Below are positions 55,832-64,000 of a DNA stretch of 64,000 bases, in pieces. Each line of letters begins with the position of its first letter. Within the stretch, counting starts at the first letter, position 1. The notes below the pieces were generated by a model that made no database searches, was not told where the DNA came from, and saw only the letters and a list, made by a program, of their open reading frames with translations. Made by a program: the position numbers and the translations under genes. Source of the stretch: Shewanella decolorationis S12 (GTDB taxonomy: Bacteria; Pseudomonadota; Gammaproteobacteria; Enterobacterales; Shewanellaceae); contig NZ_AXZL01000057.1 of assembly GCF_000485795.1 (NCBI RefSeq), positions 1 to 64,000 on the forward strand. Reading direction: 5' to 3'.

Positions 55832-58800
55832 TAGGCATCCTCCAACATCATCGCCCGCAAAGTCTCCAAAGCCTGTGTAAATGCGAGTGATTGAACCAGT
55901 CCATTGAGTTCAGCCCATTGCGGGTGCTGTGATAGCGGTTTTGCGAGTTTGTCGACTAAATTCACGGCTTCTAAATTATTTTCCTGTAAGAGAGCAGCCA
56001 AGGTATCCAGCTCGGGGCGCATACTCTGCATATCCACGGCGGTACCGTTTACAGGCTCAATCGATTGAGGCTGTTTGAGCTGCCCCTTAGGTAAAAAGCC
56101 TGCAAGCTGTTCAATACTTTGGTGTATTAAGGACTCCAGTGTATCCGTCCAGCGTTTTATTTCCAGCAGCTCGAGGCCTTCTTGTTTAAATTGTTTTTCT
56201 AAAAACGCCGCATGTATGGCTAAACGCCGCGCGCCAAAGTTGCTGGCAATGCCTTTAATCGCATGACTGATCGCAGCTGTAGTGGCGTAATCAAAGGTTT
56301 TGGTCGATTGCTTGAACAAGCTTAGCTGCTTGGTCATTTCGGGGGCAAAACTGCTCGCCATTTTTTCGAAGAACACTTGGTTGCCGCCAAAACGACGCAA
56401 AATCAAACGAATATCGTCGAGCAGGGTTTCGCCCTCGAGATTGTGTTGTGAGTCGAGATGCGCAGACTCATGCTGCTCGAGGGATGTCACATCACGCCCC
56501 ACTAGACGCAGAATATTCGGCAACAGCAGCTGCATATCGATAGGCTTACCGACGTGGGCATTCATCCCCGCCTCGAGGCATTCTTGCTTATCGGTTTGCG
56601 AAGCATTGGCCGTCATCGCGAGGATAGGCAACTGGGCGAATCGACCATCGGCACGGATCCGCCGCGTCGCCTCTAACCCGTCAATGTCGGGCATTTGCAC
56701 ATCCATAATCACGGCATCGTATAAATCACCGCTTTCGAGTACCTGTGCCACCCCTTCCACACCGCCACCTGCGAGCACAACGGTGGCGCCTTCATAACTC
56801 AGCAGCTCCTCAATCACCTCACGGTTTAATTGATTGTCCTCAACCACTAACAGAGTCAGCCCCGCTAACAGACGCTGTGAGCGCGGCTTAGGATTCGAGT
56901 CCATGGTCTTGCCTTCGATGGCATTGAGCACGGCTTCAACCAACACTTGCGAGGTGACAGGTTTAGTTAAGAAGTTGACGAAGGGAACGTTATTAATGTG
57001 CTGACTCTCGGCAATCACTTCATGGCCGTAGGCCGTCAACATCACCACCAGCGGGGTATAACTGCCGGTTCCGGCGTTTTTCAGCATTTCCGCGGTTTGT
57101 AGGCCGTCGATATCCGGCATGCGCCAATCCATTAGCACTACATCAAACTGCTGTCCGGCTGCATTGGCCTGTTTTACCTTTTCAATGGCCTGATAACCAC
57201 CAGAAGCGGTTTCAACCAGACAGCCATAGTCGCTGAGGATTTTCGATAAGATCTCGGTCGTGATTTGATTATCGTCGACCACCAGAATCCGATATTGGCT
57301 CAAGTCGGCGCGGGCGCGGGCTTCGACCTCCATCACTTGGAAGGTTAAATCGAACCAGAAGCGACTACCAACCCCGACTTTACTGGTGACTTGCAGTTGT
57401 CCGCCCATTAACTCAACTAGACGTTTACTGATAGCCAGCCCAAGTCCCGTGCCACCAAAACGGCGGGAGGTTGAGGATTCAGCCTGCTCAAACCCAGTGA
57501 AAATCCGCTCAATTTGCTCTTCGCTGATGCCAATACCACTATCGACAATCGAAAACTGCACAGTGACGGTATCGGCCTCATGGCGAATACATTCTAGGCC
57601 GACAATCACTTGCCCGTGAGGGGTAAACTTGAGTGCGTTGCCCGCGAGGTTGATCAGAATTTGCTGCAGCCTTAATTGATCGGCCAGCAACCAAGGAGGC
57701 AACGCCGCGTCGAGATCGAACATCACTTCCACATCGGTATTGCTGTGGCTCGCCGACAACACCACAGCCAGATCCCGCATCAATAACTCAATCGAGCAAG
57801 GGTGTGGATCGAGCTTTAATTTGCCCGCATCAATTTTTGAGAAGTCTAAAATGTCGTTAAGCAGCCCTAACAATGACTTAGCCGCCGTTTGCGCCTTGTT
57901 CACATAGCCCTGCTGCTGCACCGAGAGCGAGGTATATTGCATCAACTGCAACATCCCCAACACCGCATTCATGGGGGTACGGATTTCGTGGCTCATATTG
58001 GCTAGGAACGCCGACTTAGCGGCATTGGCGTTATCCGCCTCCAGCTTGGCACTCCTTAAATTCGCCTCAATCTGCCGCTGGGCGGTAATATCGATGTTGA
58101 TCCCAATCACTCGGATCACATTCCCTTGCCTGTCGCGCTCAATTTGGGCACCCGCCTGCACATAGCGCACCGCACCATCCGTGGTTAACACGCGGAAAAT
58201 TGGATGATAGGGTTCATCATACTCAACCGCGCGGTTAAGCTTTTCTTCGGCCTCTTCAACGTCATCGGGATGGACTCGCATCCGCCAATGCTCATAGCTA
58301 AGACCTTGCTGTTTAAGGCTTTCAGGCTGGTCATACATGGCAAACATGCGGTCGTTCCACTGCAACGAGTTATCGAGCAGGTTCCAGGTCCAAATCCCCA
58401 GTTTAGCCACTTCCGCTGCCTTACTGAGGTGATTACTCGCCGTGAGTAAGGCCTCTTGCTGGGCGACAATTTGCGAAATATCCACGCCAATCCCAAGGTA
58501 ACCGAGGATTTCGCCGTCATTACCACGCATCGCGGTTACTGACAGTGAGATTGGTAACTGGCTACCATCCTTACGCACATAGGTCCAAGTACGAGTCTCG
58601 GAGCCCTCTTCCCGCGCTTTGTGGACAAACGTGTCAAAACCTTGAATTTTTTGGCCGTATTCAACAGAAAGCTCGGTGGCGCGAGCGGCAATTTCATCGG
58701 CAATATGGAAAGGTGCAGGGGTGGTTTTACCTATGACCTCTTCGGCGGAATACCCCAACATGCGCTCGGCACCGCGGTTGAAGATAGTGATAATGCCCTG

Positions 58801-60714
58801 TGGATCGGCGGCAATTATGGTCATTTCGGAGGCTGCATCCAACACATTGGTCAGCAGAGTCGCAATCCGATTTTTGTCGAGCTGGGCTAATTTACGCTCG
58901 GTAATATCGGTTTGCAGCGCGACAAAACGTTCTACTTTGCCACGTTCATCAAAGACTGGGCCAATCACAGTATCGAACCATTTCAGCTGCTGATCTTTCC
59001 CTTGGTTACAGATTTCCCCATGCCAAGATTTACCGGCCTTAATCTGTTGCCACATCCGCTGCCAAAACGCGGCATCGTGCTCCCCAGACTTCAACACTGA
59101 ATGGGTTTGACCTATTAACTCCTCCCGCGCATAACCACTGATCAAACAGAAGTGTTCATTCACATCTAAAATCACCCCGTCTAAGTCGGTGACCGAGTAA
59201 TGTAGCAGCTGGTTGATGGTATCGAGTAGTGCCTGATTCTCGAGTAAGGCCTGCTGCAAAGCATGGGTACGCTTGGTTACCTGTCGCTCAAGGCTAGCGT
59301 TGAGGTTGAGAATATGTCGCTCAGCATCCTGCTGGGCCGTGATATCCCGAATGGTTTGACTCAAACCCACTATGTCGCCATGTTCGTCGTAAATCGGTAA
59401 GGCTGTGGTCGAGGTCGACAGGTTGCTGCCATCGGCACGTTGATGGCGCGATACTCGATTGAGTACCGTCTTGCCGGTCAACACATCGGCCATAAGAGCC
59501 TGTTCCTCCAGAACTATGCTGGGCGGAATAATCAATTCGCTACTGGGTAAGCCCAGCGCCTGCTGCTCAGTGTAACCAAAGAGTCGCTCGGCACCTTGGT
59601 TCCAACTGGTTATATTGCCAGCGAGGTCATAACTGATAATGCCGTCGAGGGAATGCTCCAACATGCTGGCGCGGCGGGCTTGCTCGGCTAACACTTGCTG
59701 TTTACGTTGCAAGGTTAAGGACCACATGGCGATCAACGCCGCCAGCAACACACTGAACAAGCTGCCACTGAGCAACACTAAGCTGGGTTTATTGAGATGT
59801 AATGACTTGATAAAACCTGGATAGGCCATTACCTCAAACTGCCAATGCCGCCCAAAAATCGTCTTATTTAACTTGTAGCTGTAATCCGATAGGGGGCTTA
59901 AATCATTGGCGTGGGTTTCGAAGAAATTGATCGGCTGCTTATCGTCCGTCACGTCGCTTAACATCAGCTTAGTCATTTTCTGATTCAGCGATAATCCCGT
60001 TAAAATTTCGGTCGTCACCAGCGGCGCATAACTCCAACCAAATCCTTGAGCCAGTCGCTCTTCTGGCGTCGCGGGAACCACATTGGTACGGTAAACGGGT
60101 AACAGAATTAAGAAGGATTGCAGCGGCTTACCCGTGGCCTGCACTAAGGTAATCGGCGCGGAAATTTGCACTTCACCCGACAGCATGGCGCGATCAGCGG
60201 CCTCTTTTCTGTGGGTCTCGGAGGCGATATCTAAACCAACCGCCGCCTTATTGCGCTCGAGCGGTTCAATATATTCAATAAGATACTTCTCCCCCTCGTT
60301 GGGGTTGAGCTGACGAACATGGTAGTCAGGCCAATCGACTGCCTTTACCCGCGCTAAAAACTGCGCTTCGTTTTCTTTGGAGACGCGCCGAATAAAGCCA
60401 AATCCGCGTGCGCCGGGAAACTCCTCATCCACATCCCGCGTCAGACTATAGTTTTGAAACATGGGACGGCTGATATGGTCTTCACCCGCCGTGAGGATCA
60501 TGCCTCGGGCGCCCCTCAAGCCATATTGGTAGAGGGCAATCCTATTGGTGACATTCTCACTGATCTGCTGCGCGCTCGCTTCGAGCGCCAAAGAAATGGT
60601 TTGCGAATTGATACGACTCACCTGCCAAGCGAGCACGGCACTAAAAAAAAGTCCCACGAGCAAGACGAAAAATCCCCACTTGGAGGCTTGCTTGTAACTC
60701 ATCGACAGGGTCAT
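55831..60714 (-). CDS. CHASE-PAS hybrid sensor histidine kinase with two receivers and Hpt
   Basis: The ~1627-residue protein has, in order: a membrane segment (about 15-33); an extracytoplasmic CHASE domain (about 60-300, with ARGFGFIRRV and ISAPITLVQ); a second membrane segment (about 315-338); four PAS domains (about 350-465, 495-610, 620-745, 755-885); HisKA with phosphoacceptor His in MSHEIRTPMNA; HATPase; two receivers (VVLMDWRMPDIDG and VIMDVQMPDIDG); and a C-terminal Hpt with HAIKGIASNFGA. It is a complete internal phosphorelay, able to pass phosphate on to the cyclase protein next door. The ATG at 60714 has AGGTG upstream. The CHASE ligand is unknown. Confidence 0.94.
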   Translation of the reverse strand: MTLSMSYKQASKWGFFVLLVGLFFSAVLAWQVSRINSQTISLALEASAQQISENVTNRIALYQYGLRGARGMILTAGEDHISRPMFQNYSLTRDVDEEFPGARGFGFIRRVSKENEAQFLARVKAVDWPDYHVRQLNPNEGEKYLIEYIEPLERNKAAVGLDIASETHRKEAADRAMLSGEVQISAPITLVQATGKPLQSFLILLPVYRTNVVPATPEERLAQGFGWSYAPLVTTEILTGLSLNQKMTKLMLSDVTDDKQPINFFETHANDLSPLSDYSYKLNKTIFGRHWQFEVMAYPGFIKSLHLNKPSLVLLSGSLFSVLLAALIAMWSLTLQRKQQVLAEQARRASMLEHSLDGIISYDLAGNITSWNQGAERLFGYTEQQALGLPSSELIIPPSIVLEEQALMADVLTGKTVLNRVSRHQRADGSNLSTSTTALPIYDEHGDIVGLSQTIRDITAQQDAERHILNLNASLERQVTKRTHALQQALLENQALLDTINQLLHYSVTDLDGVILDVNEHFCLISGYAREELIGQTHSVLKSGEHDAAFWQRMWQQIKAGKSWHGEICNQGKDQQLKWFDTVIGPVFDERGKVERFVALQTDITERKLAQLDKNRIATLLTNVLDAASEMTIIAADPQGIITIFNRGAERMLGYSAEEVIGKTTPAPFHIADEIAARATELSVEYGQKIQGFDTFVHKAREEGSETRTWTYVRKDGSQLPISLSVTAMRGNDGEILGYLGIGVDISQIVAQQEALLTASNHLSKAAEVAKLGIWTWNLLDNSLQWNDRMFAMYDQPESLKQQGLSYEHWRMRVHPDDVEEAEEKLNRAVEYDEPYHPIFRVLTTDGAVRYVQAGAQIERDRQGNVIRVIGINIDITAQRQIEANLRSAKLEADNANAAKSAFLANMSHEIRTPMNAVLGMLQLMQYTSLSVQQQGYVNKAQTAAKSLLGLLNDILDFSKIDAGKLKLDPHPCSIELLMRDLAVVLSASHSNTDVEVMFDLDAALPPWLLADQLRLQQILINLAGNALKFTPHGQVIVGLECIRHEADTVTVQFSIVDSGIGISEEQIERIFTGFEQAESSTSRRFGGTGLGLAISKRLVELMGGQLQVTSKVGVGSRFWFDLTFQVMEVEARARADLSQYRILVVDDNQITTEILSKILSDYGCLVETASGGYQAIEKVKQANAAGQQFDVVLMDWRMPDIDGLQTAEMLKNAGTGSYTPLVVMLTAYGHEVIAESQHINNVPFVNFLTKPVTSQVLVEAVLNAIEGKTMDSNPKPRSQRLLAGLTLLVVEDNQLNREVIEELLSYEGATVVLAGGGVEGVAQVLESGDLYDAVIMDVQMPDIDGLEATRRIRADGRFAQLPILAMTANASQTDKQECLEAGMNAHVGKPIDMQLLLPNILRLVGRDVTSLEQHESAHLDSQHNLEGETLLDDIRLILRRFGGNQVFFEKMASSFAPEMTKQLSLFKQSTKTFDYATTAAISHAIKGIASNFGARRLAIHAAFLEKQFKQEGLELLEIKRWTDTLESLIHQSIEQLAGFLPKGQLKQPQSIEPVNGTAVDMQSMRPELDTLAALLQENNLEAVNLVDKLAKPLSQHPQWAELNGLVQSLAFTQALETLRAMMLEDA

Positions 60715-60720
60715 ATACAC

Positions 60721-61082
60721 CTAATAATTGATAATCATAGCGTTATGATTCTGGACTAATCAAAATACTTTTGCCATAAAGCTGATAAGTTAACTCAACA
60801 AATGCATCAAAAGTAGCTAATGCCAATTTAGTTACAATTTCAGTTACATACTAGATAAATGTGATGATTCCCATGCAATTTCATTTGCTTAGTATTAACA
60901 TGAGTTGGCAATTAGCGGTATTCGGTCGACATTGACTCACATCATGAGCTAGTCGCTCAGATTGAATCCAGCTATATTAAGCACATTCTTGGCAGATTCG
61001 TTTTCAATTTCAGCCAGTTAATCTTTGTTGTATGACGGCATAAAGAATAAAAGCAATAATCCGAGCAATTTAAGGACATCCC
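60721..61082. other. Divergent promoter region between the hybrid kinase and ompR
   Basis: No gene is seen. The stretch is AT-rich and must carry both promoters. I see no clear operator. The ribosome site AAGGAC lies just before ompR. Confidence 0.6.
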
Positions 61083-61808
61083 ATGGGACAAGAAACCTCG
61101 AAAATCCTCGTCGTCGATGATGATATGCGCCTACGAGCACTACTCGAGCGTTACCTGATGGAGCAAGGCTATCAGGTGCGCAGTGCGGCCAATGCTGAGC
61201 AGATGGACCGTTTATTGGAGCGTGAAAACTTCCACCTCATTGTGCTCGATCTGATGTTGCCCGGTGAAGATGGGCTATCCATCTGCCGTCGTCTGCGCCA
61301 ACAGGGCAGTACCATTCCGATTGTGATGCTCACCGCCAAGGGCGATGAGGTCGACCGGATTATCGGTTTAGAACTCGGTGCCGATGACTATTTGCCAAAA
61401 CCCTTTAATCCGAGGGAATTATTGGCGCGGATCAAAGCGGTAATGCGCCGCCAAATTCAGGATGTCCCCGGTGCGCCCGCGCAGCAAGAGGCCGAAATCA
61501 GCTTTGGCGAGTTCTCCCTCGACTTAGCCACCCGCGAGATGTACCACGGTAATGAGGCCATCGCACTCACCAGTGGCGAGTTCGCCGTATTAAAAGTGTT
61601 AGTCACCCATCCACGCGAACCCTTGTCGCGGGATAAACTGATGAACCTCGCCCGTGGCCGTGATTATTCGGCGCTGGAGCGCTCGATTGACGTACAGGTT
61701 TCGCGCCTGCGCCGTTTAATTGAAAAGGATCCCGCCAACCCAAGGTATATCCAAACCGTGTGGGGCCTAGGTTATGTGTTTGTGCCCGATGGCGCCGCCC
61801 GTCGATGA
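61083..61808 (+). CDS. ompR: Osmoregulatory response regulator OmpR
   Basis: OmpR controls porins and envelope genes. The 241-residue protein has the receiver (Asp56 in IVLDLMLPGEDG; acidic VDDD at 11-14; Lys in YLPKPFNPREL) and the winged-helix DNA-binding domain (about 135-238, with LTSGEFAVLKVL and SIDVQVSRLRR). AAGGAC precedes the ATG. It is 39 bases from envZ. Confidence 0.97.
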   Translation: MGQETSKILVVDDDMRLRALLERYLMEQGYQVRSAANAEQMDRLLERENFHLIVLDLMLPGEDGLSICRRLRQQGSTIPIVMLTAKGDEVDRIIGLELGADDYLPKPFNPRELLARIKAVMRRQIQDVPGAPAQQEAEISFGEFSLDLATREMYHGNEAIALTSGEFAVLKVLVTHPREPLSRDKLMNLARGRDYSALERSIDVQVSRLRRLIEKDPANPRYIQTVWGLGYVFVPDGAARR

Positions 61809-61847
61809 GCCACTCTTGCCTGAAGTCGTCAGTGCGTTGGCATCAAG

Positions 61848-63164
61848 ATGAAATCTAAGTTTTGGTGGCGCTTTCTTCCCCGCAGCGCCTTTAGCCAAAC
61901 CGTTATGCTGATTGGTTGTCTACTGTTGATCAATCAGCTGGTTTCCTATGTCACTGTGGCTGTGTATGTATTAAAGCCCAGTTACCAGCAAATCAACCAG
62001 TTAATTGCTCGTCAAATCAATCTGTTATTTGTCGATGGTATCGATATCGGCCGCGAACACTTAACCATAGTCGATGCGCTCAATGCCAAAGTCCGTGACG
62101 ATGGCATGAAGGTCTACAACCAACAACAGGCCCGCGAAGCGGGAATCGAACAGGCCACCTACTACGGTTTTTGGTCATCGCAGATGTCGGAATACCTAGG
62201 TGGCGATGCTGAAGTTCGCGTCACCCACGGCACAGTGCTACAAATTTGGATCCGCCCCCCGCAGGCGCCTTCGGTGTGGATTAAAGTGCCACTCATCGGG
62301 CAAAACGTTTCCGACCTGTCACCACTCACCTTGTACTTAATGGTGATCGGTGCACTCAGTGTCGCCGGTGGATGGTGGTTTGCTCGCCAGCAAAACAGAC
62401 CATTAAGGCGCTTACAAAAAGCCGCAATCTCGGTTTCCCGCGGTGAGTTTCCCGAGCCTTTGCCGCTAAAAGGCTCGAGCGAACTGGTGGAAGTGACCAA
62501 TGCCTTCAACCAAATGTCCCACAGCATGAAGCAGCTCGAACAGGACAGAGCCCTGTTGATGGCGGGGATTTCCCACGATTTACGCACGCCACTGACGAGG
62601 ATTCGCCTCGCCTCCGAGATGATGGTCGAGGAAGATCAATATCTTAAAGATGGTATCGTCAACGATATCGAAGATATGGACGCCATTATCAGCCAGTTTA
62701 TTGCCTACATTCGCCAAGATCAGGAGGCGAGCCGCGAGCTAGGGCAAATTAATAAACTCATTCAAGATATTGCGCAGGCCGAAGCCAACCGCGACGGTGA
62801 AATTGAAGTCGTACTGAGCGACTGCCCTGAGGCGCTGTTCCAAGGGCTGGCGATTAAGCGAGTGCTCAGTAATCTGGTCGAAAATGCCTTCCGTTATGGT
62901 TCGGGCTGGGTGCGGATAAGCTCGCAATTTGATGGTAAGCGCATAGGCTTTAGCGTTGAGGATAATGGCCCTGGGATTGATGAGTCGCAAATTCCCAAAC
63001 TGTTTCAGCCTTTTACCCAAGGTGATATTGCGCGCGGCAGTGTCGGTTCGGGCCTTGGGCTCGCCATCATCAAACGGATTATCGACCGTCACCAAGGCCA
63101 AGTGACCTTATCTAACCGAACTGAGGGCGGCTTAAAAGCCCAAGTCTGGCTCCCCTTGGAATAA
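61848..63164 (+). CDS. envZ: Osmosensor histidine kinase EnvZ
   Basis: EnvZ phosphorylates and dephosphorylates OmpR. The 438-residue protein has membrane segments at about 17-42 and 160-180, a periplasmic sensor between them, a HAMP linker (about 180-232), and the phosphoacceptor His243 in [13 protein letters not shown] (the same number as in E. coli). The ATPase domain has the N box [16 protein letters not shown] and GSGLGLAII. It immediately follows ompR. Confidence 0.97.
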   Translation: MKSKFWWRFLPRSAFSQTVMLIGCLLLINQLVSYVTVAVYVLKPSYQQINQLIARQINLLFVDGIDIGREHLTIVDALNAKVRDDGMKVYNQQQAREAGIEQATYYGFWSSQMSEYLGGDAEVRVTHGTVLQIWIRPPQAPSVWIKVPLIGQNVSDLSPLTLYLMVIGALSVAGGWWFARQQNRPLRRLQKAAISVSRGEFPEPLPLKGSSELVEVTNAFNQMSHSMKQLEQDRALLMAGISHDLRTPLTRIRLASEMMVEEDQYLKDGIVNDIEDMDAIISQFIAYIRQDQEASRELGQINKLIQDIAQAEANRDGEIEVVLSDCPEALFQGLAIKRVLSNLVENAFRYGSGWVRISSQFDGKRIGFSVEDNGPGIDESQIPKLFQPFTQGDIARGSVGSGLGLAIIKRIIDRHQGQVTLSNRTEGGLKAQVWLPLE

Positions 63165-63280
63165 ATCATAAATTCAGAATGACAACGCTGACATTCAACT
63201 TGTGCTGTCATATTTATGTCACGCGAAATTCATAAACTCTAGGCAGTTAACTTCCTAAAGTTTCCAATGAAGATTGCATC

Positions 63281-64000
63281 ATGAAGATTTCAACGCTGTC
63301 ACTCTCAGCTTCGGCGCTGTTGTTATTGCTTGCTGGACTATTAGCAGCCGTGGTGCTGTGGAGCAGCGATCAAAGACAACAGATTGAGCAACAAACCCAA
63401 GTGCTGCAAGGCCTACAACAGGATTTTCTCGTGGGGGTACGCCGCGATCTCGATGGCTATTTAGCCAGTGGTAACGCGACCCAACTCGAAGAAGCCAAAG
63501 CCAAACTGAGCAAGATTAAAACTGAACTCAGCGAGCTCAACCTCGCCGCAGCGGGCAGTGCCGATGAGGAATTACAAACTGGCCTTAGCCAATTCATTCA
63601 AGACTTAGACACTAAATACCGCGCCGCAGGCAAACTCGCGGGCAATCCAAGACAACTGCTGGCCCACGCCGAATCTGAAATGCTCGACTATAACCGCAGA
63701 CTCGGCAGTTACGCCGACAAAGGTTTAGCGATTAATGCCACTGTGGCCGAACAATATCTGCAATTAAGCCGTGACTTACCCAGCATTGTTTATCAATTGT
63801 CGCAGCTTACCGATGGCTATCTCATCGATAAAAATCAGCAACTTAAAAATATTCTCGACAGCACCAGCAAGGAGCTAAACCAGTGGCGCGACCAACTGAA
63901 CGCACTACCGTTAATCGGCGTGTACGAGCAGCAGGAAGCCGATGAATTTGCCCTCGGCGCGAGTGAGCCAGAACAGATTGAAGTGGGCGAAAATGATCGC
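63281..64000 (+). CDS. Methyl-accepting chemotaxis protein, N-terminal part (cut by window end)
   Basis: The frame is open from an ATG at 63281 to the last base (240 codons). It starts with a membrane helix (LSLSASALLLLLAGLLAAV region, about 6-28) and a long helical periplasmic domain rich in Gln, Leu and Lys (DFLVGVRRDLDGYLASGN, LSRDLPSIVYQLSQLTDGYL), typical of chemoreceptor sensor modules. The membrane, HAMP and signalling parts would lie beyond the window, so the call rests on the N-terminus only. Confidence 0.7.
   Translation, partial: MKISTLSLSASALLLLLAGLLAAVVLWSSDQRQQIEQQTQVLQGLQQDFLVGVRRDLDGYLASGNATQLEEAKAKLSKIKTELSELNLAAAGSADEELQTGLSQFIQDLDTKYRAAGKLAGNPRQLLAHAESEMLDYNRRLGSYADKGLAINATVAEQYLQLSRDLPSIVYQLSQLTDGYLIDKNQQLKNILDSTSKELNQWRDQLNALPLIGVYEQQEADEFALGASEPEQIEVGENDR

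Noticed and set aside
1..64000. CRISPR array, rRNA or tRNA genes
   Set aside because: I saw no regularly spaced direct repeats, and no tRNA or rRNA-like segment, while reading either strand; a tRNA scan would settle it.

Overview
The window is chromosomal DNA from a gamma-proteobacterium, almost certainly a Shewanella species. The strongest pointers are a 187-residue tetraheme cytochrome matching CymA as I recall it, and the block order ftsX-ftsE-ftsY / rsmD / cymA / plsB / lexA / cox cluster / nfuA / bioH / tex / greB / ompR-envZ typical of Shewanella chromosomes. I cannot name the species from sequence alone.

Layout. (1) Bases 1-8300 are an AT-rich accessory region: a hairpin repeat, a large alpha/beta-hydrolase + P-loop NTPase protein (486-3755), an IS30-family element (3738-4796), and the remains of a chaperone-usher fimbrial operon on the minus strand. 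Both genes touching the IS end inside its terminal repeats, there is no target duplication, and the usher keeps only about its first 260 residues, so the simplest reading is an IS-associated deletion. (2) 8324-13919 is core: rpoH, ftsX, ftsE, ftsY (with a long in-frame repeat region), rsmD and a DUF1145 gene. (3) 13867-16547 holds a GlxA-type regulator divergent from an isochorismatase-like hydrolase, then cymA, with a strong CRP-like site in the cymA upstream region. (4) 16548-23233 is a copper/silver-type resistance cluster: three secreted proteins rich in Met, Cys or His, a DUF2057 protein, CusB- and CusA-like RND components, and no outer-membrane channel gene. (5) 23353-31398 carries an RNase T2, a chemoreceptor, a VOC protein, an aromatic amino-acid permease and plsB. 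(6) 31517-32752 is lexA-sulA behind two SOS boxes. (7) 33096-42084 is a complete aa3-type cytochrome c oxidase locus with its assembly factors; subunit II carries two tandem cytochrome c domains. (8) 42099-54825 is mixed housekeeping: polysaccharide deacetylase, MATE transporter, S9 peptidase, nfuA, comF, bioH, a Gln-rich protein, an LTA-synthase-like sulfatase, tex and greB. (9) 54884-64000 is signalling: a CHASE/PAS hybrid histidine kinase translationally coupled to a REC-GGDEF protein, then ompR-envZ and the start of a chemoreceptor that runs off the window.

Themes. Respiratory flexibility is encoded by CymA (quinol to periplasmic reductases) and the cox locus (oxygen), both with CRP/FNR-like sites upstream. 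Metal handling (Cu efflux, Cu insertion by Sco1 and Cox11) and envelope stress/signalling (rpoH, ompR-envZ, hybrid kinase) fill much of the rest. The least explained items are the truncated hydrolase-NTPase protein, the small proteins of the metal cluster, the di-cytochrome oxidase subunit II and the kinase-cyclase pair. All functional statements are made by reading the sequence; no database search was run.
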